Assembly: GCA_003225055.1 (NCBI GenBank)
Contig: QIAU01000184.1
Location: 1-48,885, forward strand
Direction of reading: 5' to 3'
Source: Acidobacteriota bacterium
Lineage (GTDB): Bacteria; Acidobacteriota; Terriglobia; Terriglobales; Acidobacteriaceae
DNA: 48,885 bases
The notes under the pieces were generated by a model. That model had not been told where the DNA came from. It saw only the letters and a list, made by a program, of their open reading frames with translations, and made no database searches. The translations under genes were made by a program, and so were the position numbers. Position 1 is the first letter of the stretch. Each line of letters opens with the position of its first letter. This document shows, piece by piece, positions 35,422 to 44,742 of this stretch.

Positions 35422-38400
35422 CAAAATTCCAATCGGGCCCCAAGTTGAATCGATCGGGGCGTGAACACTCCAGTAGCCTTGCCGAAGGTTCCGCTCGTGA
35501 CGTCGCCATCGAAGGTGTTCAAGTTGACGCGGTTGAACAGGTTGTACACTTCCGCCCGAAATTGAAAGTTGGCGTGTTCACGGAACCAGGGAGTCTTGAA
35601 GTTCTTCAGAATTGAGAGGTCCACCTGCGCCATGCCCGGTCCGTGAACGGTATTCCGCCCGACGTTGCCCTCTTGTCCCAAGGGGGGAGCCGGGAAAGCC
35701 GATGCGGGGAACAGACCCTTGAAGTAGTCCGAGCGGCTGTAGCTCGTATTCAGACTGAAAGAAGGTCGCATGGGCAAGTCATAGGTGTTGCCATCGCCAT
35801 TGTAATCGCCGCCAGTGTTTCCAATCACCTGGCAGCTTGCCGCCAGAGTGGTCACACAGTTGGGGTCGTTCCACACCGGCACGAAGCTCGCGCGGGTAAA
35901 GATCGTTGCTGGCAAGCCGCTCTGGAAGATGGCCAGGCTGCTCGCCTCCCAGCCGCCGAACACCGCCCGGACTGGAGCCATCAAATTGCTTAGGGAAGGA
36001 AGGTGAGCCACAAAATTGAGCGCCACTTTCTGGCGAACATCGTTGGGAGAGAGCCCCCGCTGGGCAGCGACGTTATAAGCGTCGATCACTTCGCCATATA
36101 CCGCTCCGGAACCGGGGCCGACGGCATTCACGTCATCAGTGGCCTTACCCACAGTATAGGACGTCTGGAACGTGTAATTCCTGCTGAAGATCTTTCGCAC
36201 CGACATGGTTGCGCCGTTGTAGGTTGAGCTTGCGCTGTTATCGCCATAATTGACCGTCGCAAAATAGGGATTCCAGCGATGCAAGGTATCCTGATTCTGT
36301 ATCAGGTCTCCAGCGAAACGGTTCCGGTCGATAACCGTATACAGATGCTTGCCCCCGGACCCCACGTAGTCCCCTTCGACGACCCAGTCGGGCAAGGGGC
36401 TGTACTGAACCCCGAGAAACCAGTTTTCGGCATAGGCGTACTTGATCCCTTGATCGACTCCACCCACCGACGCAAGATAGCCGGTTGGACCCCCAGCAGG
36501 ATTCAATCCAGGAATGATCGGGGGATAGACGAAGCCGTATGGCGCGGTGTCGGTCGTTCCAAGGGCGTAGACGGGCTGCGGTCCGCTTGGATTTAGCACA
36601 GAAGCCGTAGCGGAGGCAACAAACGGAGGATTGTTGCGGGTCGCATCGCTCCATACCTTGTTCGGCCAACGGTCGAAGAACACACCGAATCCGCTTCGCA
36701 CAGAGATCTTTCCCCGGCCAGTCGGGTCCCATGCAAATCCCACACGCGGAGCAAAATAGGCTTTTCGGGAATCTGTGAACATGCGCTTCACGCGGATAAT
36801 CCTGGCACCGGCGATCCGTTCCGCCAGCGTGGAACCGGAGCCCAGTTGCAGGTTGGTCATATCTCCGTTGGCCTCGGTTGGGTTCCCGGAGAAGTCCCAG
36901 CGCAAGCCCATATTTAACGTCAGCGTTCGCCGAACCCTCCAGTCATCCTGCACATAGAACCCAAACGTAGTCGACCGGTACCCAAAATTTTGGAATGGCA
37001 ACCCGCCGGTTTCCGCGTTGAAGTTGATACCGATCTCTTCGAACGGCTTATCGGTCGCAAAGTCGAACGCGTTATGAAAATTGAAGGTTGGCCGGTACAG
37101 CGGACCTGTGAAAGGAGCATTGTCCTGGTCTCGGTAAATATCAAATCCGAACTTAAACGACTGGGAGCCCCGGTTGTAGGACAACATGTCCCGCCAGTGG
37201 AAATCGTTCTGGACAAAACCCGCCGGCCCCCATCCTGCACCGAACCCACTCATGCCAGTCACGTTAATGGCGGGAACACTGGGATGCTCGACCGGCGAGG
37301 CACCATAATCCAGCATGAAACCCATGGCCGCTTCGTTTACCAGGGTGGGCGAGAAGACGTGTGTAAAGTTCAGGCTCGCGTAGTCAGCCTCTGCAGGCGG
37401 ATTAGTGTTGAACGCCGGACGTGAACCCGGGCTGCTCTGGCTGGCCGTCATGCGGAAAACGTTGGCATAAAGGCGATTTGATCCGTTGCCGAAAATCTGG
37501 TCTACACGCGCGTTCCATTGAATGCCGTTGCGTGGAGTGCTGATCGAGAGCACACCCGGCTGAAACAGCGGCATGCTGCATGGCATACCAATCGAGTTTG
37601 TCCCGGTGCACGTCCCCAAACCAAGTACCGTCATCTCAGCTGCCACGGTAATCGGGGAGCCGCTCGCCGCCACAGTTGCCGGATAGCTGGTCAGCAGATG
37701 TGTCGCAATGTTGTTGGGAAAGTTTGTCTTCATGAAGCTGGTAAAGTCCGGAGTTTCGACTGTGTATCTGGCGGTAAAGGCTTGAGCGGACTTCAACTGG
37801 TCGTAACTGCCGAAAATGAAGGTGTGGTCCTTACGGATGGGGAAACCCAGAGATCCCCCGAACTCGTTCCGTCGAGAAACCGGGACTATCCGCCCGCTAA
37901 TGGGATTCGGAGAATTCTGGAAGACGTTGCGCGCCGTAAGTTTATTGTCCGTGTGGTACTCGAACAAGCTACCGTGGAACTCGTTGGTTCCAGATTTAGT
38001 GGTGATCTGCGTCAAAATCGAGCTATTGCGGCCATACTGCGCCGAGTAATTGTTCACCGACACTCGTACTTCTTGAATCGAGTCTGGGTTGGGAGAAAGT
38101 TTGGCACTACCTCCATCCGGGTTGTCGTTCACAGAAGTGTCGTCCACATAGAAACCGTTGGACGATCCACGCTGGCCGTTGGCCGTGACCGAAGGCGCGT
38201 TGGCCGCATTGAAAATATCGTTGGCTCCCGCACGGTCTGAGACCAGGCCGCTGCCGGTGACTCCGGGCGTTTGCGCGATTACGTTGAGGGCATTGCGCCC
38301 CTCAAGGGGGAGGGCAAGCACTTCCTGCGCTGTCGTGACCTCTGAGATATGCGCCTCGGATGTTTCTACTAGCGGGGGCGCCCCGGTCACCTCCACCTTT

Positions 38401-38786
38401 GTGCTGACCTGGCCGACTCTCAGTTGGAAAGGAACTGCCTGAACTCTCGCAACATCAACGACGACTCCCGATTGTACAGCGGTATCGAACCCCTCCTTAG
38501 AGGCTTCCACCCTGTACTTCCCGGCCGGTAGCGTGGGAACGTGGTAATATCCCGTCGCGGATGTCTTAGTAACAAATACAAGACCAGTAGCCTCGTTCGT
38601 TACTCGAATATTTACATCCGCCACAACGGCGCCACTTGCGTCCGCGACGGTCCCGTCAATGGAGCTGCTGAATTGTGCGAACGCAGGTGTGCTCGTCGTG
38701 AGCGAGAGCAACAAAATCCAGCAAAGCATGCCCAAGAATGAGAAGGCAAGACAGAACGAACGAAATACGCCCACCTGTCGGTTCAT
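35421..38786 (-). CDS. TonB-dependent receptor, Oar-like, second operon
   Basis: About 1121 residues from ATG 38786, which has GAGG ten bases upstream. A long signal peptide (FSFLGMLCWILLLSLTTSTPAFA) is followed by the CarboxypepD_reg-type domain (SIDGTVADASGAVVADVNIR), the plug (NGQRGSSNGFYVDDTSVNDN) and a barrel ending LGARLEF. The frame is open upstream to 38984, but those codons have no signal-like start. It probably imports products of the enzymes encoded downstream. Upstream lies a 255-base gap and then the two-component genes on the same strand, which may activate it. Confidence 0.9.
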   Translation of the reverse strand: MNRQVGVFRSFCLAFSFLGMLCWILLLSLTTSTPAFAQFSSSIDGTVADASGAVVADVNIRVTNEATGLVFVTKTSATGYYHVPTLPAGKYRVEASKEGFDTAVQSGVVVDVARVQAVPFQLRVGQVSTKVEVTGAPPLVETSEAHISEVTTAQEVLALPLEGRNALNVIAQTPGVTGSGLVSDRAGANDIFNAANAPSVTANGQRGSSNGFYVDDTSVNDNPDGGSAKLSPNPDSIQEVRVSVNNYSAQYGRNSSILTQITTKSGTNEFHGSLFEYHTDNKLTARNVFQNSPNPISGRIVPVSRRNEFGGSLGFPIRKDHTFIFGSYDQLKSAQAFTARYTVETPDFTSFMKTNFPNNIATHLLTSYPATVAASGSPITVAAEMTVLGLGTCTGTNSIGMPCSMPLFQPGVLSISTPRNGIQWNARVDQIFGNGSNRLYANVFRMTASQSSPGSRPAFNTNPPAEADYASLNFTHVFSPTLVNEAAMGFMLDYGASPVEHPSVPAINVTGMSGFGAGWGPAGFVQNDFHWRDMLSYNRGSQSFKFGFDIYRDQDNAPFTGPLYRPTFNFHNAFDFATDKPFEEIGINFNAETGGLPFQNFGYRSTTFGFYVQDDWRVRRTLTLNMGLRWDFSGNPTEANGDMTNLQLGSGSTLAERIAGARIIRVKRMFTDSRKAYFAPRVGFAWDPTGRGKISVRSGFGVFFDRWPNKVWSDATRNNPPFVASATASVLNPSGPQPVYALGTTDTAPYGFVYPPIIPGLNPAGGPTGYLASVGGVDQGIKYAYAENWFLGVQYSPLPDWVVEGDYVGSGGKHLYTVIDRNRFAGDLIQNQDTLHRWNPYFATVNYGDNSASSTYNGATMSVRKIFSRNYTFQTSYTVGKATDDVNAVGPGSGAVYGEVIDAYNVAAQRGLSPNDVRQKVALNFVAHLPSLSNLMAPVRAVFGGWEASSLAIFQSGLPATIFTRASFVPVWNDPNCVTTLAASCQVIGNTGGDYNGDGNTYDLPMRPSFSLNTSYSRSDYFKGLFPASAFPAPPLGQEGNVGRNTVHGPGMAQVDLSILKNFKTPWFREHANFQFRAEVYNLFNRVNLNTFDGDVTSGTFGKATGVFTPRSIQLGARLEF

Positions 38787-39041
38787 GGCTCTAATCCTCA
38801 GGGTTTTTGAAGACTCCCGTCGTGGAGGTTGCTTGCGGGCCAATACCTGCAAATGAGAACGTAGGCTAGAGCGTAACGTCTGTCGCGTGTTAAACAGACT
38901 ATTGACATGGCCAACAAGGTTCCATAGAATTCGTCCCCCTTCCGCGAGGAAATCAGATGCTATTCCGTTTCTGCAGTAGACCAAAAGGGGGAAGAAGTCT
39001 TTTTATTGCGCAAGCCTGCTGGATCGTCCTAGAGAGGGGTG
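38787..39041 (-). promoter_or_regulatory. Upstream region of the second TonB operon
   Basis: 255 bases between the response-regulator stop and the receptor start. No LacI-type TGAAWCGWTTCA site is present, unlike the first operon. A pair of inverted CCCCCTT/AAGGGGG segments (about 38936 and 38985) could be a terminator remnant or a binding site. No strong promoter is recognised. Confidence 0.35.
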
Positions 39042-39671
39042 TTAGCTGTTCGGAACAACAATACCCCGCTGTAACGCGGCACTCACCGCCTCGGCCCGAT
39101 CGCTCACGTATAACTTGGCAAAGATGCGAATCGTATGATTGCGAACCGTGTTCTCACTGTTACCGAGAACCTTAGCAATTTCCCGGTTGGTGAGACCGCG
39201 AACCAGCAACTTGAGCACTTCCAACTCCCGGGGTGTCAGTTCGTGGCGGTCCTCGCGGCTAGCGAGAATTGGCTGAATACACGGCTGGATCCACTCCCGG
39301 CCGGCATAGACCTGACGGATGGCGCCGGTGAGTTCATCCCGTCCGACATCCTTGAGGACATAGCCGGAAGCACCGGCCTGCAGCGCCTGATAGACCTCTT
39401 CCTCACTCGCATAACTGGAGAGAACTAAGACTTTGGCGTCGCTACGAGCCTCGCGCACCCCAGCGAGGGCAAGCATACCCCCTCCATCGGGCATGCGCAA
39501 ATCGAGCACCACCACGTCAGGCCGCAGAGCTCTAAATTTCTCGATGGTCTGGGCGCCGGTCATTGCCTCTCCCACAACCGCGATGTCCGGTTCGTTGTTG
39601 AGCAAGCTTTTGAGTCCCATTCGAAAAATGAGGTGATCGTCGGCGATCAGCACACGAATTACCGCGGCCAT
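39042..39671 (-). CDS. NarL/FixJ-family response regulator
   Basis: 209 residues. The receiver domain has acidic residues D11/D12 (IADDH), phosphoacceptor D57 (VVLDLRMPDG), the conserved Ser (VLSSYAS) and Lys (VLKDVG). The C-terminal LuxR-type helix-turn-helix is LTPRELEVLKLLVRGLTNRE with NTVRNHTIRIFAKL. The histidine kinase gene ends 21 bases upstream on the same strand, so the two form a pair. The likely target is the TonB operon that follows. Confidence 0.92.
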   Translation of the reverse strand: MAAVIRVLIADDHLIFRMGLKSLLNNEPDIAVVGEAMTGAQTIEKFRALRPDVVVLDLRMPDGGGMLALAGVREARSDAKVLVLSSYASEEEVYQALQAGASGYVLKDVGRDELTGAIRQVYAGREWIQPCIQPILASREDRHELTPRELEVLKLLVRGLTNREIAKVLGNSENTVRNHTIRIFAKLYVSDRAEAVSAALQRGIVVPNS

Positions 39672-39692
39672 AATGTCTTCCCATCCTCGCTT

Positions 39693-41858
39693 TTATCGCG
39701 AGAGCCATGATCTTAGCGGTTGCCCGATTCGCTGAGTCCACGGAGGCGCTAATTTCCACAATTGCATACGGCGGGGAGGAATTGGCACAACCAACGTGAC
39801 TTTAGTCCCGTGATCTGCGGAAGTGATCGTCAAATGGGCGTTCATACTGGCGGCACGCTCGCGCATTCCGGTAATGCCGAAATGACCATCCTCAAATGCA
39901 GGTGCCGTTGAAACTTCAAACCCGCGACCGTCGTCTTCGACTTCCATTCCTAGTTTTCGTTCCTCAAACACCAGTCGCACGGAGATCCGCGATGCCATGG
40001 CGTGCTGAATTGCATTGGCCACGGCTTCCTGCGCTATGCGCAATATTTGTCCTTCAGCTTCGCCTGACAAACGCTGCGGCGTTCCGTGACTGGCAATCGA
40101 CAATTTCACGTGACTTTCCGAAATCAGGGGCCGGAGGACCTTCCGGAGCATGTTCTCCAAGGATTGGTCGGTGTGCAAGGTGCGCAGCGCCGCGATGGAG
40201 CGATGTGCCTCACGCCGGCTTTGGCGAGCCATGTTAAGAGCCATAGCGACCGGTGCGCTCTCGACATCTGACCGTGGCCCGTGCAGGGCGGACTCCAGTT
40301 GCAGCACAATGCCAGCAAAACTCTGGGCTAGTGTGTCGTGAATCTCACGCGCCATGCGCGATCGCTCTTCCGCCACAGCGCTCATCCTCCATTGCTCGGC
40401 GCGAAAATAGATAAATACGGCGGCCATCAGTAGGATCACCAGGGCGAACCCGCCCTCGACGAGGTGGCGCGTATCCCACCAGGGCGGTCCCGCCACGATG
40501 CCCATATCTTCGCTGGACCGCAGAAGCAAGGCGAAAGACGTCAAATTCTCCGTAAAGGCGGGGTCCGCGACGCAAACCCCTTTCAATCGCAACAGGCTAT
40601 TCGGTTGAAGCCGGTCAAACATGAGATCCTGACGCGCGCCGTGTAATATGGCGCGGAACGCCTGATGCCCGCTTTGCAGATCAAGCACCACCGATCGTCC
40701 TTGCACGCGACTCTTGCCCAGCAGACGGCCCTCGATTTCGACAAGCATCCCGTCAAATGCACCGGTTGCCGCTTGCGAAGCTGTCACTGAAAGTGGCGGC
40801 GCCGGCCCTCTCGACCAGAGAAGGCGTAGAGTCGTGTTTCGTAACCTAACCCCTCCGGGACGGGCATCGACGACTCCGGTGACCTGCAATTCATCGCCGA
40901 TCTTTACCGGCGAGCTTTGTGGCAACTCCACGGCAACTCCGCCTGAAGAATCTTCGATGTAAAGAACTGGGGCTGTCAGCACAACGCTTCCTCGAACGGT
41001 TACAGGCGACGCTTGAATATCCGACACGAAACGCAAGCTACCCAAGGGTGGAGTGTGAATATTCATGGCCGGACCGTTGGAAGAGGAATCCGTCGGCCCG
41101 ACTGCCTTGCCGCTATAGGGAAGCAGTGAATTGAAACCTTGTTCCGTCTGCAGTCGTTCAGGGGAATCCGCAACTTGTGTCCTGTCGACGATTGCAGCCA
41201 GATCTGCTGAAACAGCAGGATTAGCGCGAACATTCTTCCACAGGCCACCCGAGGAATAAGAACGCAGTCCGATTCGTCCTTTTCGCGCGCAATCGTTCTC
41301 GACCATGGCAACGGCGGTTTCCTGCTGGCTTTCCGGATCTAGAGCTGAGGCAGCGATCTCGCATCCGACTGCGATCACTTTGAGGTGATACCAGTGAAAC
41401 GGATGAATGGAATCTTTCACAGGCACGGCTTGATATTCCATCCAGCCGTGGTCGGCACGCCCGATGACCATGGTATTGTTGCGATCGCGCAGGCCTACGT
41501 AGTAGCCGCTGTAGGCGTCGACGCCCTCTTCCTCATCGCTCGAGCGCACAATCAGCCCGGCGTCTCCATTTTGTCCGAGCAATAGCACGTCGGCCTCCAC
41601 CGTGTAATTGCTCCATTGTGAAGAACCGGTAATGAGCTTGGCCCCACGCTCGTCTGAGTTGTTCCGAATCGCGCCCCCGTAGGAGTCCCAGCTGCCTCCG
41701 TAGGCGTGCCATTCCGCAGTTTTTCCGGAGCCAAAAGAGTCACGATAGTGAGGTTCTGGTGGGTTACGAAACAATAGCGCAATCACGAAGAAAACGGCTA
41801 TTAGGAAGAAACACAAAGGCGCAGCGAACCCCCTATCGATCTGACCCAGCCACCTCAA
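39693..41858 (-). CDS. Sensor histidine kinase with extracytoplasmic lectin-like and OB-fold-like regions
   Basis: 721 residues. TM1 (FFLIAVFFVIALLF) is followed by a region resembling concanavalin/LamG-like domains of the 3-keto-disaccharide hydrolase type (WHAYGGSWDSYGGAIRNN; YTVEADVLLLGQNGDAGLIV), then an OB-fold-like segment (VRGSVVLTAPVLYIEDSSGG), a second TM (FALVILLMAAVFIYF), the HisKA_3 dimerisation segment REIHDTLAQSFAGIVLQLES with the phospho-histidine, and an ATPase domain (EAVANAIQHA; VEDDGRGF). The start is TTG 41858, overlapping the stop of the binding-protein gene. A carbohydrate-binding sensor region fits sugar sensing. Confidence 0.85.
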   Translation of the reverse strand: MRWLGQIDRGFAAPLCFFLIAVFFVIALLFRNPPEPHYRDSFGSGKTAEWHAYGGSWDSYGGAIRNNSDERGAKLITGSSQWSNYTVEADVLLLGQNGDAGLIVRSSDEEEGVDAYSGYYVGLRDRNNTMVIGRADHGWMEYQAVPVKDSIHPFHWYHLKVIAVGCEIAASALDPESQQETAVAMVENDCARKGRIGLRSYSSGGLWKNVRANPAVSADLAAIVDRTQVADSPERLQTEQGFNSLLPYSGKAVGPTDSSSNGPAMNIHTPPLGSLRFVSDIQASPVTVRGSVVLTAPVLYIEDSSGGVAVELPQSSPVKIGDELQVTGVVDARPGGVRLRNTTLRLLWSRGPAPPLSVTASQAATGAFDGMLVEIEGRLLGKSRVQGRSVVLDLQSGHQAFRAILHGARQDLMFDRLQPNSLLRLKGVCVADPAFTENLTSFALLLRSSEDMGIVAGPPWWDTRHLVEGGFALVILLMAAVFIYFRAEQWRMSAVAEERSRMAREIHDTLAQSFAGIVLQLESALHGPRSDVESAPVAMALNMARQSRREAHRSIAALRTLHTDQSLENMLRKVLRPLISESHVKLSIASHGTPQRLSGEAEGQILRIAQEAVANAIQHAMASRISVRLVFEERKLGMEVEDDGRGFEVSTAPAFEDGHFGITGMRERAASMNAHLTITSADHGTKVTLVVPIPPRRMQLWKLAPPWTQRIGQPLRSWLSR

Positions 41859-42940
41859 TGCGGCATTCTCCAGTTAACCGACAGCATTCTTTGAACTTCA
41901 TCCTTATCAATATTTACCTTGGTCACCAGCACCGGCTTCAACTCGATCTTGTCAGGAACAGGCTCTCCACGCTTTTGTGCTGCAATCGCTTGAATGGCAC
42001 GGAATCCCATTTCATACGTGTTCTCGGCGATGACCGAATCAATGTCACCGTGTCGGATGCCCGCCATCAGATCCAGTTCTTGCTCGCATCCTATCAATTT
42101 GACCCGTTTGCTTATCCTGAGTGCGGCCAAGGCCGCCCATGTTCCCTCTGTGGCGGTTACATCGAGGGTAATTATGGCATCAAGGCTCGGCTTTTCAGTA
42201 AGAATCTCCTGTGCGATTTGTTGAACCTCGCCGGTGTTTGAGGATCCTGACCTTTTTTCTACGACGGAAATTTTGGGGAAGCTTTTTGCCAGCTCCACTT
42301 CGATGGCTCGGGCTCGCAGAATACTTGTTGGTCTTGAGGGGTCCAGGCCAAGCACCGCAACCTGCCCTTTGCCTGCCAGCAGCATGCCGACGCGCGTGGC
42401 CGCTAGGCGGCCGGTCTCCTGGTCGTCGTTCAAAATATAGGAAAGCCCTTGTCCGGGCGGGATAGGTAGGGAGGATCGGATGACTACCGTGGGAATGTGC
42501 TTGGACAGCGCCTGCCGGACTGAGCCGACGAGCGCCAGGTAGTTGGTTGGAGCGACTACCAGGCCAGCATACTCGGCGTCAATTGCCCTCTGGACCAGCG
42601 CAATCTGCCTTTCGATATCGTCTTCTCGCGTTGGCGCATTCCAGTAGATGCGAAATCCGGTTTGGCTCCCAGCGGCTTCCGCTCCGCCATGCGCGGCTTC
42701 CCAAAACTCAGTGGCTGTCGTCCCCGGAATCACAGCAATCGTCCGCGAACTCTGGGGGTGGCAGGCACACGTGACCAGACAAAAGAACATTGTGAAAGCC
42801 AGGCAACATGCGACAGGATTGAGTCTGGCCCAGAATCGATAAAGAACCCACCGTTTTTCCCAAGGTTTCGTTTTACGCGTCGTAAAATCATGAAACCGAT
42901 GGCTGCGGACTTTATCCTCGTTTTGTCGTATCTCGCACAC
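41855..42940 (-). CDS. Ribose-type periplasmic sugar-binding protein (Peripla_BP_4), probable lipoprotein
   Basis: A binding protein with the RbsB-type fold: TIAVIPGTTATEFWEAAHGG, then DAEYAGLVVAPTNYLALVG, LNDDQETGRLAATRVG, DAIITLDVTATEGTWAALAA and VIAENTYEMGFRAIQAI. A lipobox-like signal LVTCACHP follows a hydrophobic stretch. There is no ABC permease or ATPase next to it; instead its stop overlaps the start of a sensor kinase, so it probably serves as a sugar-loaded co-sensor. The start is uncertain: the frame is open to 43114, but that would run into the divergent gene's ribosome site; GTG 42940 is chosen, and no in-frame start lies closer to the signal. Confidence 0.75.
   Translation of the reverse strand: MCEIRQNEDKVRSHRFHDFTTRKTKPWEKRWVLYRFWARLNPVACCLAFTMFFCLVTCACHPQSSRTIAVIPGTTATEFWEAAHGGAEAAGSQTGFRIYWNAPTREDDIERQIALVQRAIDAEYAGLVVAPTNYLALVGSVRQALSKHIPTVVIRSSLPIPPGQGLSYILNDDQETGRLAATRVGMLLAGKGQVAVLGLDPSRPTSILRARAIEVELAKSFPKISVVEKRSGSSNTGEVQQIAQEILTEKPSLDAIITLDVTATEGTWAALAALRISKRVKLIGCEQELDLMAGIRHGDIDSVIAENTYEMGFRAIQAIAAQKRGEPVPDKIELKPVLVTKVNIDKDEVQRMLSVNWRMPH
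42871..42887. promoter_or_regulatory. Inverted repeat TTTTACG-N3-CGTAAAA
   Basis: A perfect 7-base inverted repeat around CGT. It lies at the beginning of the binding-protein gene, where the correct start codon is unclear. The size and central CG would suit a LacI-type or similar dimeric regulator, but it could be chance. Confidence 0.3.
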
Positions 42941-43083
42941 AAGCAGTTTCTCGATGTTTTCAGGCCGTATGGGGAAAAATAATTGTCGTTGATGAGAGTA
43001 AATAGTTGACACCAGACAACCTTCGGAGCAATTTACTAAGCCGCACTGAATCGAGTTTGACTCTTTCCTGCAGGAGGTGAGCA

Positions 43084-44022
43084 ATGAGACATATACTTGG
43101 TGCGGCATTCGCACTAGCTCTAAGCTTTTCCATTCACGTGACAGCTCAGACCTTCTCTCAGTCTAAGCACAATATTAAGACGGTCTTCATCATTTTGATG
43201 GAGAACCACAATTGGACGGGCACCCAGGACGCCACCTCGATTGAGGGTAGCCGCTACGCACCTTACATCAACCATACTCTCTTGCCGGTGGCCTCTCACG
43301 CGGAACAGTATTTTAATCCTCCGGGTATCCATCCAAGTCTGCCGAACTATCTTTGGCTCGAGGCAGGTACGAACTTCGGCATTCTGGATGACAATCCGCC
43401 CAGCCTTAATAGCCAAACCACAACCCAACATCTGGTCACACTTCTGAATAAAGCGACGATTTCCTGGAAGGCGTATCAGGAAGACATTAGCGGCACGGTA
43501 TGCCCTCTGACGAATACAGGGCTGTACGCGGTCAAGCACGACCCATTTGTCTATTTCGATGACGTTACTGATAACCAGAATCCGAATTCCGCCTATTGCA
43601 TTGCACACGTGCGCCCGTTTTCGGAGCTTGCTGCCGACCTTCAGAAGGGTACGGTAGCTCAATACAATTTTATTACTCCCAACCTTTGCGATGATATGCA
43701 CGATAAATGTAAACCAATTGAAAACCCGATCGAGCAAGGTGATATCTGGCTATCGCAAAACGTGCCGGGGATCCTCAATTCCGCGGCTTACAAAAAGGGT
43801 GGTGCTCTGTTCATTACATGGGACGAAGCAGCCTCCGGAGACGGACCAGTCGGCCTGATCGTCCTCTCTGCCTTTGCGAAAGGAAATGGATACGAAAACT
43901 TTATCTACTATGATCACGGATCTACACTCCGCACATTGGAAGAAATCTTTGGGGTGTCGCCGTTTCTCAATGACGCTGGCAACCAGAAGGATCTCAGTGA
44001 TTTATTTGCAGTTTTTCCTTAG
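43084..44022 (+). CDS. Secreted phosphoesterase family protein (acid phosphatase/phospholipase C type)
   Basis: 312 residues with a signal peptide (LGAAFALALSFSIHVTAQ). The phosphoesterase pattern is clear: VFIILMENHNWTGT near the start (metal-binding E and N), PSLPNYLWLEAGT, FITPNLCDDMHD, FITWDEA and NFIYYDHGSTLRTLEEIFG near the end, supplying the acidic and histidine metal ligands. Such enzymes hydrolyse phosphomonoesters or phospholipids outside the cytoplasm. A very strong ribosome site, AGGAGGTGA, precedes ATG 43084. It stands alone, divergent from the binding-protein gene. Confidence 0.88.
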   Translation: MRHILGAAFALALSFSIHVTAQTFSQSKHNIKTVFIILMENHNWTGTQDATSIEGSRYAPYINHTLLPVASHAEQYFNPPGIHPSLPNYLWLEAGTNFGILDDNPPSLNSQTTTQHLVTLLNKATISWKAYQEDISGTVCPLTNTGLYAVKHDPFVYFDDVTDNQNPNSAYCIAHVRPFSELAADLQKGTVAQYNFITPNLCDDMHDKCKPIENPIEQGDIWLSQNVPGILNSAAYKKGGALFITWDEAASGDGPVGLIVLSAFAKGNGYENFIYYDHGSTLRTLEEIFGVSPFLNDAGNQKDLSDLFAVFP

Positions 44023-44032
44023 GTGACAGTGG

Positions 44033-44098
44033 TCGGGTAGCTCAGCCATTCAGCTTCGCCCTCACAGATCCGTACGTGCGGCTTTCCGGTGCGCTCGC
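44033..44098 (-). mobile_element. 3'-terminal remnant of a group II intron
   Basis: On the minus strand, CGCACGTACGGATCTGTGAG is the 3' half of a domain V followed by its usual GTGAGGG. A short domain VI with a bulged A then ends in GCTACCCGAC, a typical intron 3' terminus. The 5' half of domain V is partly lost and no maturase is nearby. It starts about 10 bases after the phosphoesterase stop, in antisense. Confidence 0.65.
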
Positions 44099-44742
44099 TA
44101 AGCCCCTTGCCAGTCAAGCATTGGCAGCCGCTATGACGGAACATCGATCTCTTTACGACGTTGGGTCAGAGCGCCGCCGTAGCGGAGCGAAGCCCCTGCA
44201 CAGCGCAGCGGAGCCGGCGCCACACACAGCTTCAATCTTCTGAAGCAGCGGCGCTCTTTCATAATGCATTGATAACGGGGTTTCGATTTGTGAGCTGGGT
44301 TTGTTTTCATGCCAATTTCAGTGCTGGAGCCCGACACAGCCTACCGTGTCATAAACGGTCCCTGCTGTCGTCATCGAATGCGTCGAGGCGGCCATCTCGC
44401 AGCATTCCTCAGGCACCTCCGTGCTTTGTTTTCTCGGCAAGTGGTTGATGTCATATGATTTGAAACGAAATCTCGGCCTTAAGCCAACTAATCGGCATTT
44501 TACCGGCCAATCTTCTGTAGCCATGGCAGTGAGAGTTATCCTTCTGTAGCTGAGATCGAGCAGGAAGGAGAAAGGCTCTCTTTTGAGCCGGCAGTACGCT
44601 TCGGGCATTTTGAGCCTGATCGAGAGATCAACAACTTGCCGCTAGACAAGCCCGCACGGAAACATACGAATTCAGGTATTGAAAACGCGTGTTACCAAGC
44701 ATGGGCGCGAGGCGCACGCCACACTGGCGGCACACCGTTAAG
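44099..44742. other. About 640 bases with no intact gene
   Basis: No frame longer than about 95 codons is found and none shows a known domain. The segment follows an intron scar and may contain further worn mobile-element sequence, but nothing can be named. Confidence 0.4.

Noticed and set aside
38930-38992. Inverted CCCCCTT/AAGGGGG pair as a response-regulator site
   Set aside because: The halves are about 45 bases apart and only 7 bases long; too weak to list as a site.
42941-43114. ATG 43114 as start of the binding-protein gene
   Set aside because: It would overlap the strong ribosome site and start of the divergent phosphoesterase gene, and the extra residues show no signal-like pattern.
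44131-44337. 68-residue minus-strand frame after the intron scar
   Set aside because: Low-complexity basic composition, no known family and no ribosome site.
44459-44470. TGAAACGAAATC as a further operator copy
   Set aside because: Only one half-site matches and no gene start lies nearby.
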